A DNA stretch of 64,000 bases from Bryobacteraceae bacterium (GTDB lineage: Bacteria; Acidobacteriota; Terriglobia; Bryobacterales; Bryobacteraceae): NCBI GenBank assembly GCA_023384675.1, contig JAHDVK010000004.1:186001-250000 (forward strand), written 5' to 3'. Within the stretch, counting starts at the first letter, position 1. Every line of letters begins with the position of its first letter. A model generated the notes under the pieces. That model made no database searches. It was not told where the DNA came from and saw only the letters and a list, made by a program, of their open reading frames with translations. This document shows, in pieces, positions 1 to 8,334 of this stretch. Position numbers and translations under genes: made by a program.

Positions 1-1789
1 GGACGTCGTTGAACACGAACCGGCCATTCTGGTTGTTCGTGCCGCCCGGAACGCCCGAAACATTGATCTGGTCGAAGTCGTTCTGGCCGGAGCGCTCAAA
101 CAGAGCGCCGAACTTGAAGGTGTGGTTGCCGGCGATCTTCGTGAAGTTGTTTGAAATCTGATAGATCGGACCGGTGGAGGACGCCGGGTATGGCCCGCCG
201 TCGATTGTGCCCAGGTTCGGGATGGCAATCGTCGGCACTTTGTCGAAGATCTCCTTCCTCTCCGGGAACAGATAGGGATAGTTGATGCCCGACCGCGAGC
301 GCAGGAAGCGCTCGCCGCGGCGGTCGATTTCGATGAACACGCGGTCGACCGAGGCCGACACCAGGAACTCGTTGATCATCGTGGGGCCAAGCGTCCAGGT
401 ATGGTTCAGCGATGCAGTCTTGTTGGGCCGGTCCCAGTCCGTGGTGGCGAAGTCAAACCCGCCACGGAAGCTGTCGAGCGCGTTCCAGTTGTAGTTCGAG
501 TGGCGGAAACGGAATACCTGATTCTGCGTCGGGTTGTAGTCGATCGCAACGGTGTCCTTGCGCTGGTTTTGCGGGTTGGGACGAACCTGGAAGAAGTTGG
601 TGTTTCCGGCAAAAAGGCCGTTCGCGCCCGGATACGTGTTCAGAAACGCCATGCCGTTGGGGCTTCGCTGCGACTGTGGAATCACGTTGTTCGGGAACGG
701 ATTGTTCGTCAACGGATCGCGGACCATACGGGCGCTGCCATAGAAGAGGTTCGGCCCTAACAGTTCGCTGAAGTCGCCGCCGCGCATCGCGGCGGTGGGA
801 ACGCGCTGGAAGGTGGTATTCTCGCGGCGGAACCGGACCCACTCCTGGCTGAACAGGAAGAACAGCTTTTCGCGATCGGGGTTGAATGCCTTGCCCAGCG
901 TCACCGGACCCGAGAGGTTGTATCCGAACTGGTTGTAGCGGAATGGAGCGACAAAATTGGTCGCCGGGTTTGTATTACGCGCCCAGCTATTCGCGTCGAG
1001 CGCGGAGTTGCGGAAGTATTCATAAGCAGCCCCGTGGAAATCGCGCTGCCCCGAACGGGTCACAATGCGGACCTGCCCCGCGGACGACCGGCCATACTCG
1101 GCCGAGTAATTCGCAGTCAGAACCTGGATTTCCTGGACGGTATCGAGATCGGCCGTTCCGATCGACGTGCCGTTGGCCCGTGTGCGCGTCCCGACAGCAC
1201 CGTCAAACGTAATCACGGATTCGTTGGAGCGGCCCCCATTGATGGAGAGTCCGCCGGAGGTCAGACCAAAGCTGAAGCCCGACAACGCGCCGCCCCGCAC
1301 ACCTGGCTTCAGTAGAGCCAGAAACAGCGGGTTGCGGCCGTTGAGCGTGAGATTCTGAATCTGCGTCTGCTCCACGGTCTTGCCGACCGTAGCCGACTCG
1401 GTGTTGAGTTGTGCCGCGGAAGCAACAACCTCCACGCTTTCCGTGACCTGGCCGACCTGCATCTCGACGTTCACCGAGGCGCTGGTAGCGGTTTCCAGGC
1501 GCAGACCGGTGGTGACAAAGCGCCGGAAGCCGGCCATCTCCACTGCCATCGTGTACTGGCCCGGAGGCAGGTTTGGCGCCACGAAAAAGCCCGAGTCGTT
1601 CGTCTGGACGCGACGTTCAAACCGGGTGGATTCGTTGGTGATGGTCACTTGAGCGGTGGCAATCACCCCGCCCGAAGCGTCTCTTACAATACCCGTAATG
1701 GTGCCGGCGTCGGATTGGGCGAACGCCGTGATTGAGCAAAACACAAGAATCGCCATATACATGATGGCGATCCGGTTGAGTCGATTCAT
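1..1789 (-). CDS. TonB-dependent receptor, Oar-like, 5' portion (runs off window)
   Basis: Outer-membrane receptor of the Oar/CarboxypepD_reg type, open from ATG at 1789 to the window edge, so about 596 residues are visible and the C-terminal barrel is missing. An ideal AGGAGGT Shine-Dalgarno (1794-1800) fixes the start. The reading begins MNRLNRIAIMYMAILVFCSI with a signal peptide ending at AFAQ, followed by a carboxypeptidase-regulatory beta-sandwich at about residues 27-110 (SDAGTITGIVRDASGG) and a plug domain (LNGRNPLFLALLKPG). The protein is nearly identical by eye to the complete receptor just upstream on the same strand, which points to a recent tandem duplication. The substrate is not visible from sequence; relatives import plant- or microbe-derived glycans or other large ligands. 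Confidence 0.9.
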   Translation of the reverse strand, partial: MNRLNRIAIMYMAILVFCSITAFAQSDAGTITGIVRDASGGVIATAQVTITNESTRFERRVQTNDSGFFVAPNLPPGQYTMAVEMAGFRRFVTTGLRLETATSASVNVEMQVGQVTESVEVVASAAQLNTESATVGKTVEQTQIQNLTLNGRNPLFLALLKPGVRGGALSGFSFGLTSGGLSINGGRSNESVITFDGAVGTRTRANGTSIGTADLDTVQEIQVLTANYSAEYGRSSAGQVRIVTRSGQRDFHGAAYEYFRNSALDANSWARNTNPATNFVAPFRYNQFGYNLSGPVTLGKAFNPDREKLFFLFSQEWVRFRRENTTFQRVPTAAMRGGDFSELLGPNLFYGSARMVRDPLTNNPFPNNVIPQSQRSPNGMAFLNTYPGANGLFAGNTNFFQVRPNPQNQRKDTVAIDYNPTQNQVFRFRHSNYNWNALDSFRGGFDFATTDWDRPNKTASLNHTWTLGPTMINEFLVSASVDRVFIEIDRRGERFLRSRSGINYPYLFPERKEIFDKVPTIAIPNLGTIDGGPYPASSTGPIYQISNNFTKIAGNHTFKFGALFERSGQNDFDQINVSGVPGGTNNQNGRFVFNDV

Positions 1790-1972
1790 CTCGACCTCCT
1801 GGATAATCAGTGTCTCGAAAGAAGGGTGGGTCGGCCCCTGAAGCCTCCCTCGGGTCTTCAGTCGTCTCAGCCAAGATAAATCATCTCGATAGCAAATGTC
1901 CAGAAGATAGTTGTGAAAGATGGGTTACAAGAATAGTCTCTTTGGGTATCGCGGAGAAGGGGGCACAAAGGA

Positions 1973-2010
1973 AAGCTGGCCGGATCCCTCGAAAGGGATC
2001 CGGCCAGCTT
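1973..2010 (-). terminator. Strong hairpin terminator between the two tandem receptors
   Basis: A perfect 17-bp stem (1973-1989 with 1994-2010) closes a CGAA tetraloop. Read on the minus strand it lies 25 bases after the stop of the complete receptor and is followed by TTTCCTTTG, so it should end that transcript before the second receptor. It could also act on the plus strand, where a T-rich stretch follows. Confidence 0.8.
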
Positions 2011-2034
2011 GTTTGTTGCTTATGTTTCTTTGAC

Positions 2035-5000
2035 TTAGAAGAAGTAGCGCAGCGACATCTGAAGCTCGCGCTGGCTGCTCTTGCCGGTCACCATGCCGAA
2101 GGTGGCGTTGAGGGGGTCCGCCTGCACGCCGCCCCAGTTGGGGTGGTTGGGCCAGTTGAAGGCTTCGAAGCGGAACTGGAGGCCCTGCGACTCCGTGAAC
2201 TTGAAGTTCTTGAAGGCCGCGAGGTTCCAGTTCTGGAAGCCGGGGTTGTGGAACGAAATGGAGTTCCGGTTCTGGTTCGGGTAGGTGCCGTTGGCCGGGA
2301 TGGTGGCCAGATTCTGGCCGCCCGCCGTCCGCTCAAACCAGAAGTCGGTAATGCCGGTGTAGTTGCCGTTGGCATTGCGGTTGGCGAAACGGCCGCTAAA
2401 CTCCGGCGTGCCGTTCAGGTTCCACGGCTTGCCGTTGGTGGAGCCGATGCCGAGGTAGTCGTCGCCGCGGCCGATGGTGAACGGCGTGCCGGTCTGCCAC
2501 TGGGTGACGCCGGAAAGCTGCCAGCCGCCGAGCGCATGCTTGGCGACAGCGTTCGAGGCGTCGCGGAACCAGGGCATTTCGTAGATGAAGTTGACCACCG
2601 CCACGTGACGGGTGTCAAAGCCGGACTTGCCCCAGTTCAGGCCCTGGTTAAAGACGTCGACGAAGCCGTCGCGCGGGCCCGAGTTGCCGTCCATGGACTT
2701 CGCCAGGGTATAGGCGAAGCCGTAGCTGAAGCCGCGGCGGAAGCGGCGGTTCAGTTCCACCTGAAGGGCGTTGTATTCCGAGCGGCCCGAGTGCTCGAGC
2801 ATCGGAATATTGGCGAAGCCGCGGAACGGGCGCAACGCGTTCACGTTGGCGCGCGGGATGCCGAGCGCGGCGTTGGCCTGGTTTTCGGGCAGGAACGTGG
2901 TGCCCGGCGCCAACTGGTTCAGATCGCGCTCGCGCGAGAGGTAGTTGCCCGAGGTCCCGACGTAGCCGATTTCGAGCGTGGTCTGGTCAAACACCTCCAT
3001 CTGGTAGCTCGCGTTCCAGTTGTAGGCGCGCGGGATCTTGTAGACGCGGTCGATGGTCATGAAGAACTGCGGGAAGGCCACGGCGGTGGCGCCGCCGGGG
3101 TTGTCCGCGAGGCCGTTCGTCACGGAGGCCATCGGCTGGAACGGCGGGTTGCCGCCCAGGAACACCGAGTCGTACACGCCGGGGCGGGCCATGAAGCCGC
3201 CGAAGCCCAGGCGGAGCACCTGATTGTTCGCAACCTGATAGGCCAGGCCCAGGCGAGGCATCAGGTTGAACTGGTTCGGCGAAGCGTAAGGGCTGCCGCC
3301 GGACAAAAGCCGGTCGAATTGGCCGGAATCGATCGCTGCCACGCGGCCGCGGCCGGCGTCGGGGAACGAATTGCCCGGAATGACGACGCCGTTGTAGCGG
3401 TCGCCCGACAGAATGTTGCCGGTGCCGCGGTCGATCACCATCGGGCTGTTCGGGTCATACTTGGCCGGGTCGAAGTAGGCCATGTTGCCCCACAGCGACT
3501 TGGCGTAGCCGTTCATCCAGGTGCCGCGGAAGCCGAGTTCGAGCTTGAGCTTCTGGGTGACGCGCCAGGCATCCTGCCCGAAGAACTCGAACATATGCGA
3601 GCGGTAGGGAGTGAAGGCGCGCGGCCCGATTTCGGCATAGGCCGAGAACAGACCGAGCGCGGCGTTCGTCATGCCCGTGCCGGTGCCCGGAGCGCCGCCC
3701 GGACGCACATCGTTGAACTCAAAACGGCCGTTCTGGTTGTTGGTGCCGCCCGGAACGCCCGACACGTTGATCTGGTCAAAGTCGTTCTGGCCGGAACGCT
3801 CAAACAACACGCCGAATTTGAGCGTGTGGTTGCCGGCGATCTTGGTGAAGTTGTTCGAGATCTGGTAGATGGGACCGGTGGAGGAGGCCGGGTAGGGGCC
3901 GCCGTCGATGGTGCCCAGCGTCGGGATCACGATCGTCGGAACCTTATCGTCGATCTCCTTGCGCTCGGGGAACAGGTAGGGATAGTTGATCCCGGACCGC
4001 GAACGGAGATAGCGCTCGCCCGTACGGTCAATACCGATGAACACCCGGTCCACAGACGCGGACAAGAGGAACTCGTTGATCATCGTCGGACCCAGCGTCC
4101 AGGTGTGACCCAACGAGGCGGTCTTGTTGGGGCGCGACCAGTCCGTTACCGCGTAGTCGAATCCGCCGCGGAAGCTGTCGAGCGCCGTCCAGTTGTAGTT
4201 GGAGTGGCGGAAGCGGAAGACCTGGTTCTGGGTAGGGTTGTAGTCGATCGCCACCGTGTCCTTCCGCTGGTTCTGCGGATTCGGCCGCACCTGGAAGAAG
4301 TTGGTGTTGCCCTGGAAGGTGCCGTTCGGCAGCGGATAGGTCCGCAGGAACGCCATCCCATTGGGGCTCTGCGCCGACGCCGGGATGATGTTGTTCGGGA
4401 ACGGGGTGCCCGTCGCCGGATTCACGATCGTCCGAGGCGTCCCATAGTAGATGTTGGAGCCGAGCAGTTCGCTGAAGTTGCCATTGCGCATCGCTTCGGA
4501 AGGCACGCGCTGGAACGTGGTGTTCTCGCGGCGGAACCGCACCCACTCCTGGCTCCACAGGAAAAACAGCTTCTCGCGGTCGGGGTTGAACGCCTTGCCC
4601 AGCGTCACCGGACCCGAGAAGTTGTAGCCAAACTGGTTGTACCGGAAAGGAGCGACGAAATTGCTCGCATCGCTCTGGTTGCGCGCCCAGCTATTGGCGT
4701 CGAGCGCGGAGTTGCGGAAGTATTCGTACGCCGCGCCGTGGAAATCCTTCTGGCCCGAACGGGTCACGATGCGGATCTGGCCCGCGGACGAACGGCCATA
4801 TTCGGCCGAGTAGTTCGCGGTCAGAATCTGGATCTCCTGCACGGTGTCCAGATCGGCAGTGCCGATCGAGGTGCCGTTGGCGCGCGTACGGGTGCCGACC
4901 GCGCCGTCAAAGGTGATCACCGAATCCTGCGAACGGCCGCCGTTGATCGAAAAGCCGCCCGAGGTCAGGCCGAAGCTGAAACCCGACAACGCGCCGCCGC

Positions 5001-5493
5001 GCACGCCCGGCTTGAGCAGGGCGAGGAACAGCGGGTTGCGCCCGTTCAGCGTCAGGTTCTGAATCTGCGCCTGCTCAACGGTCTTGCCGACCGCGGCGGA
5101 CTCGGTCTGCAACTGAGCCGCGGAAGCAACCACTTCCACGCTCTCCGTCACCTGGCCGACCTGCATCTCCACATTCACCGAAGCGCTGGAGGCCGTCTCC
5201 AGCCTCAACCCCGTGGTGACGAAGCGCCGGAAGCCGGTCATCTCAACCGCCACCGTGTACTGGCCCGGCGGCAGGTTGGGAGCCACAAAAAAGCCCGATT
5301 CGTTCGTCTGCACGCGACGCTCGAAACGGGTGGCTTCGTTCGTAATCGTGACTTGAGCGGTAGCAATCACGCCACCCGAGGCGTCACGGACAATGCCCGT
5401 AATCGTGCCGGCGTCGGACTGAGCCAACGCCGGAATAACAGAAAAACATAGTATCGCGGCTATCATTAGCGCGATGGAACTGACTCGGTTCAT
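2035..5493 (-). CDS. TonB-dependent receptor, Oar-like (complete, 1152 aa)
   Basis: Complete outer-membrane TonB-dependent receptor. I start it at the ATG at 5493 (MNRVSSIALMIAAILCF) because AGGAGG sits seven bases upstream; an ATG 21 bases earlier lacks a site. A signal peptide ends near PALAQ, then a carboxypeptidase-regulatory domain (about residues 25-105, DAGTITGIVRDASGG), a plug (VEQAQIQNLTLNGRNP) and a long barrel ending in the terminal aromatic LRYFF typical of outer-membrane barrels. It is followed by a strong terminator and by a near-identical paralogue. No TonB box could be assigned with certainty and the ligand is unknown. The large size fits glycan-utilisation receptors of Acidobacteriota. 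Confidence 0.93.
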   Translation of the reverse strand: MNRVSSIALMIAAILCFSVIPALAQSDAGTITGIVRDASGGVIATAQVTITNEATRFERRVQTNESGFFVAPNLPPGQYTVAVEMTGFRRFVTTGLRLETASSASVNVEMQVGQVTESVEVVASAAQLQTESAAVGKTVEQAQIQNLTLNGRNPLFLALLKPGVRGGALSGFSFGLTSGGFSINGGRSQDSVITFDGAVGTRTRANGTSIGTADLDTVQEIQILTANYSAEYGRSSAGQIRIVTRSGQKDFHGAAYEYFRNSALDANSWARNQSDASNFVAPFRYNQFGYNFSGPVTLGKAFNPDREKLFFLWSQEWVRFRRENTTFQRVPSEAMRNGNFSELLGSNIYYGTPRTIVNPATGTPFPNNIIPASAQSPNGMAFLRTYPLPNGTFQGNTNFFQVRPNPQNQRKDTVAIDYNPTQNQVFRFRHSNYNWTALDSFRGGFDYAVTDWSRPNKTASLGHTWTLGPTMINEFLLSASVDRVFIGIDRTGERYLRSRSGINYPYLFPERKEIDDKVPTIVIPTLGTIDGGPYPASSTGPIYQISNNFTKIAGNHTLKFGVLFERSGQNDFDQINVSGVPGGTNNQNGRFEFNDVRPGGAPGTGTGMTNAALGLFSAYAEIGPRAFTPYRSHMFEFFGQDAWRVTQKLKLELGFRGTWMNGYAKSLWGNMAYFDPAKYDPNSPMVIDRGTGNILSGDRYNGVVIPGNSFPDAGRGRVAAIDSGQFDRLLSGGSPYASPNQFNLMPRLGLAYQVANNQVLRLGFGGFMARPGVYDSVFLGGNPPFQPMASVTNGLADNPGGATAVAFPQFFMTIDRVYKIPRAYNWNASYQMEVFDQTTLEIGYVGTSGNYLSRERDLNQLAPGTTFLPENQANAALGIPRANVNALRPFRGFANIPMLEHSGRSEYNALQVELNRRFRRGFSYGFAYTLAKSMDGNSGPRDGFVDVFNQGLNWGKSGFDTRHVAVVNFIYEMPWFRDASNAVAKHALGGWQLSGVTQWQTGTPFTIGRGDDYLGIGSTNGKPWNLNGTPEFSGRFANRNANGNYTGITDFWFERTAGGQNLATIPANGTYPNQNRNSISFHNPGFQNWNLAAFKNFKFTESQGLQFRFEAFNWPNHPNWGGVQADPLNATFGMVTGKSSQRELQMSLRYFF

Positions 5494-5881
5494 TCCGTCC
5501 TCCTGGAACGTCATGTCTGCGCGTCTCCGCGCCTAATCAACGGTTCAGATTGCCAGAACGTAGAGCCTAGTGGGAGAGACGGAAGGAACTGGCCGGTACG
5601 GTCCGGCACCGCTCGAAATGAGCATAATCCGTTCGACTGAAGACCCAACGAGACCCTAATTCCCTGCCTATCAGAATAAGTCTTCAGCCCTAAAATCTCC
5701 AGCGAAAACCGATTATTAATAGAGGCTATCTAACGATGCCCCCTGTCGACATATATTCGCAATAGTGTCGCTGTGAACCGATCCCACTCTCATAGAAAAC
5801 GATCCGCATTTCCTGCTTGACACGATCGGCCAAACAGAAGCAGACTACATTATCAAGCTAGAGCGGCTGTGGAGGTTCGGG
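5494..5881. other. Intergenic region between divergent genes
   Basis: This 388-base, comparatively AT-rich gap separates the receptor (minus) from the peptidoglycan-binding protein (plus) and must hold both promoters. I could not assign a convincing -35/-10 pair with normal spacing: TTGACA near 5818 has no -10 at 16-18 bases. No ORF with coding character is seen. Confidence 0.4.
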
Positions 5882-6430
5882 ATGGCGAAGTCGATCAGTG
5901 GTTCCGTCGGACAAGGCGGGAGAAACTTCCCGCTTCAGGACGTCCTCACCGTGCAATACCTGTTGAATTGTGTCCCTCACGCTCAGGGCGGCCCCAGCCC
6001 GGAACTTGTGCTTGATGGGGTCTGCGGCCCCAAGACGCGGAATGCCATCGCCCAATTCCAACGCCGCACCTTCGGATTCACCGATGGACGAGTGGACCCC
6101 GGCGGCAGGACGCTCCTTGCCCTGCAAAAATTCGACCCCGCCCCGAACCAGGGCCTCGGCCCGGCGCCGGGCGCGTTCGGCAAGGGAGGACACATCAAAG
6201 GTGGCCCGGGCTTCGGCCATAAGGGCAGTTTCCCCCAAGGGTTCAAAGACGGCCCGGGCTTCGGCCATAAGGGCAGTTTCCCCCAGGGGTTCAAAGACGG
6301 CCCGGGCTTCGGCCATAAGGGCAGTTTCCCCCAGGGGTTCAAAGACGGCCCGGGCTTCGGCCATAAGGGCAGTTTCCCGGGCTCCAAACTGGGTTCCGGA
6401 GCAAAAGGAGATCCCTGGAGCAAAGGCTGA
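5882..6430 (+). CDS. Peptidoglycan-binding-like protein with C-terminal 16-residue repeats
   Basis: The N-terminal half (about residues 10-90) resembles the PG_binding_1 fold: a two-helix segment (DVLTVQYLLN), then the characteristic LDGVCGPKTRNAIAQFQ and DGRVDPGGRTLLALQ. No signal peptide or catalytic domain is present. From about residue 108 the protein consists of a Gly/Phe/Lys-rich 16-residue unit (GPGFGHKGSFPQGFKD) repeated three times plus a partial fourth copy, ending in a basic glycine-rich tail. The start is set by GGAGG shortly before the ATG. The next gene (SET domain) begins 14 bases after the stop, so co-transcription is likely. The role of the repeats is unknown; they could be a wall-, surface- or nucleic-acid-binding tail. 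The pairing with a SET protein is notable because the basic repeats could be a methylation substrate (inference only). Confidence 0.8.
   Translation: MAKSISGSVGQGGRNFPLQDVLTVQYLLNCVPHAQGGPSPELVLDGVCGPKTRNAIAQFQRRTFGFTDGRVDPGGRTLLALQKFDPAPNQGLGPAPGAFGKGGHIKGGPGFGHKGSFPQGFKDGPGFGHKGSFPQGFKDGPGFGHKGSFPQGFKDGPGFGHKGSFPGSKLGSGAKGDPWSKG
6203..6378 (+). repeat. 48-bp in-frame tandem repeat, 3.7 copies
   Basis: Units at 6203-6250, 6251-6298, 6299-6346 and a partial unit 6347-6378 are almost identical at nucleotide level (one difference, caagg versus caggg, in unit 1). Each encodes GPGFGHKGSFPQGFKD. Near-perfect identity argues for recent expansion or ongoing homogenisation, and copy number may vary between strains. 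Confidence 0.95.
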
Positions 6431-6444
6431 GCCTGAGCGGAAGC

Positions 6445-6972
6445 ATGGCCGAGTTCACTGCGTTCGTTCGCGAGGTGGTTTTGCCGGGCGGGCACGGCGC
6501 ACGCCCGGTGATCGATTCGGAGGCTGCCTGCTTCCGCCTGTGCGCAGCGCGGTCGCGAATCCACCGGTGGGGGATCTTCGCGGCGCAAGCCATCCCGGCG
6601 CGCCGCCGCGTGATTGAATACACCGGAGAGCGCATCGGCCGGCGCGAGGCGGGGCGGCGCGGTATTCGTCCGAACATCTACCTGTACAGAACCGGTGTTC
6701 GCCGCTACATCGACGGCGCCATCGGCGGCAGCGGCGCGGAGTACATCAACCACGGCTGCGAGCCCAACCTCATCGCCCGCGTTCGCAAGGGCCGCGTCAT
6801 GCTGGTCAGCCTGCGTCCGATCGCAACGGGCGAGGAATTATTGTTGGACTATCGCCTTGGCGGCGGGATTCCCCTGCTGCCATGCCGCTGTGGTTCACCC
6901 CTCTGCCGTGGCTACATGAACGCGCAGCCACCCGCCTCAGCCGCCGAACCGGCGGTTCCGGAAGCGGGTTGA
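6445..6972 (+). CDS. SET-domain protein lysine methyltransferase
   Basis: A compact bacterial SET-domain protein (175 aa). The hallmarks are in order: SRIHRWGIFAAQAIPA at residues 37-52 (SET-N), the pseudoknot motif INHGCEPN at 101-108, which matches the cofactor-binding NHSCxPN signature, GEELLLDY at 129-136 with the catalytic Tyr, and a post-SET zinc motif C147-x-C149-x4-C154. No targeting signal is seen, so it is predicted cytoplasmic. Known SET enzymes transfer methyl groups from S-adenosylmethionine to lysine side chains; the bacterial substrate is not defined here. It lies 14 bases after the repeat protein, which is the obvious candidate partner. Such genes in bacteria are usually regarded as acquired from eukaryotes or chlamydia-like donors. 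Confidence 0.88.
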   Translation: MAEFTAFVREVVLPGGHGARPVIDSEAACFRLCAARSRIHRWGIFAAQAIPARRRVIEYTGERIGRREAGRRGIRPNIYLYRTGVRRYIDGAIGGSGAEYINHGCEPNLIARVRKGRVMLVSLRPIATGEELLLDYRLGGGIPLLPCRCGSPLCRGYMNAQPPASAAEPAVPEAG

Positions 6973-7113
6973 TTCCCTCAGGGCAGGAGCGAGTGAGCGG
7001 GAGGTGCAGCCTCGTCCAGAGCCGTCAACCCTCTTCACCGGACACCTGAACCGCGCAGTCAGCGGCTTTCAGGCGGCAAAATCCCGAATTCGAAGAATCC
7101 CCCCTGTGGGACA

Positions 7114-8334
7114 ATGCCCAAAGACGCGCCGCCCCCGCCCATGCGAGTTCTCTATCACCACCGGACCCGCGCCACCGACGCCCAGCGTATCCACATCCTC
7201 GAAATCATCCGCGCCTTCCGCGCGCTTGGCCACGAAGTCGCCGAAGCGGCGGTGGTTTCCGTGGAGTCCGCGCCCGGAGATCCCGAACGGGACGCCTCCG
7301 AAGCCGGCTGGAAGCGGCTCGCCCGCCGCATCCCATTCGCCTACGATCTGGCCCAGCTTGCCTACAACCTGCCCGCCGTTTTCCTGATCCTGCGCACCGC
7401 CCGGTTCCGCCGGCCGGACCTGATTTACGAACGCTACGCCCTGTTTAACTTCGCCGGCCTCATCGCCGCGCGCCTGCTGCGCGCGCCGCTGGTGCTCGAA
7501 GTCAACTCCCCTTTCGCCCTCGAACAGGCCCGCGACCGCGATATCCGCCTCCTCCGGCTGGCCCGGTGGGCCGAACGCTTTATCCTCAGCCGCGCGGAGG
7601 CCGTGATCGCAGTTTCCACGCCTCTGAAGGAGATTCTCACCGGCGCGGGTGTGGACCCGGCGCGGATCACCGTCATGCCCAACGGCGTGAATCCCGATCA
7701 CTTTACTGCCGCCCCTGAGAGCGCGGACTTGCGCTCCCGCCTCGGCCTTACCGGCAGGATTGTGATCGGTTTCGTGGGCTGGTTCAGGGACTGGCACGGC
7801 CTCGATCTGCTGCTCGAGACGTTCCATCACTCCGGATTGGCAGACCGCGGCGCGATGTTGCTTCTGGTGGGCGGCGGCCCCACGCTGCCCAGGCTCAAAG
7901 AGTACGTCGCAAGCCACAATCTCGAGGACGGCGTGGTTTTCACCGGTCCGCTGCCGCACGAAACCGTTCCGGCGCACGTCCAGCTCTTCGACATCGCCGT
8001 CCAACCCGCCGCGAATGAGTATTGCTGCCCGATGAAGGTCCTCGAATACATGGCGATGGGCCGAGCCATCGTCGCGCCGCGCCAGGCGAATCTCACTGAA
8101 TTGCTCGCGGAAGGGCTGGAAGCCGAGTTCTTCGAGCCGGGCTCGCGGAAAGAGTTGGCCGCAGCCCTGATCCGCTTCATGGAAGACCCCGGACACCGTG
8201 AACGCGCCGGCGCCGCCTCCCGCGCGGTTATTCAATCGCGCCGCCTGCTATGGACCGAAAACGCCAGCCGCGTGCTTGATCTGGTCAGTCCCGCCCCGCC
8301 GCAGGAAACACCTCGCCCACCGGCGCAAAGCTGA
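7114..8334 (+). CDS. Glycosyltransferase family 4 (GT-B)
   Basis: GT-B glycosyltransferase of about 400 aa. The N-terminal acceptor domain starts MRVLYHHRTRATDAQRIH and the C-terminal donor domain holds the usual GT4 signatures: MPNGVNPDHF, GFVGWFRDWHG, LLLVGGGP and the sugar-nucleotide region PMKVLEYMAMGRAIVAP. ATG at 7114 and in-frame ATG at 7141 are both possible and neither has a good ribosome-binding site; homology-style reasoning favours 7141. It probably acts at the cytoplasmic face of the membrane in exopolysaccharide assembly. Its 3' end overlaps the convergent deacetylase gene by 50 bases. Both resemble members of exosortase (XrtA)-linked polysaccharide loci, although no exosortase gene is in view. 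Confidence 0.88.
   Translation: MPKDAPPPPMRVLYHHRTRATDAQRIHILEIIRAFRALGHEVAEAAVVSVESAPGDPERDASEAGWKRLARRIPFAYDLAQLAYNLPAVFLILRTARFRRPDLIYERYALFNFAGLIAARLLRAPLVLEVNSPFALEQARDRDIRLLRLARWAERFILSRAEAVIAVSTPLKEILTGAGVDPARITVMPNGVNPDHFTAAPESADLRSRLGLTGRIVIGFVGWFRDWHGLDLLLETFHHSGLADRGAMLLLVGGGPTLPRLKEYVASHNLEDGVVFTGPLPHETVPAHVQLFDIAVQPAANEYCCPMKVLEYMAMGRAIVAPRQANLTELLAEGLEAEFFEPGSRKELAAALIRFMEDPGHRERAGAASRAVIQSRRLLWTENASRVLDLVSPAPPQETPRPPAQS

Noticed and set aside
1810-5451. Very long open frame (over 1200 codons) on the plus strand opposite the complete receptor
   Set aside because: It is antisense to a clear receptor gene, has low-complexity Ala/Arg/Val/Glu composition typical of high-GC shadow frames, and no domain.
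6203-6378. Tandem repeat as a CRISPR array
   Set aside because: Units are contiguous 48-bp coding repeats with no spacers and stay in frame within a protein.
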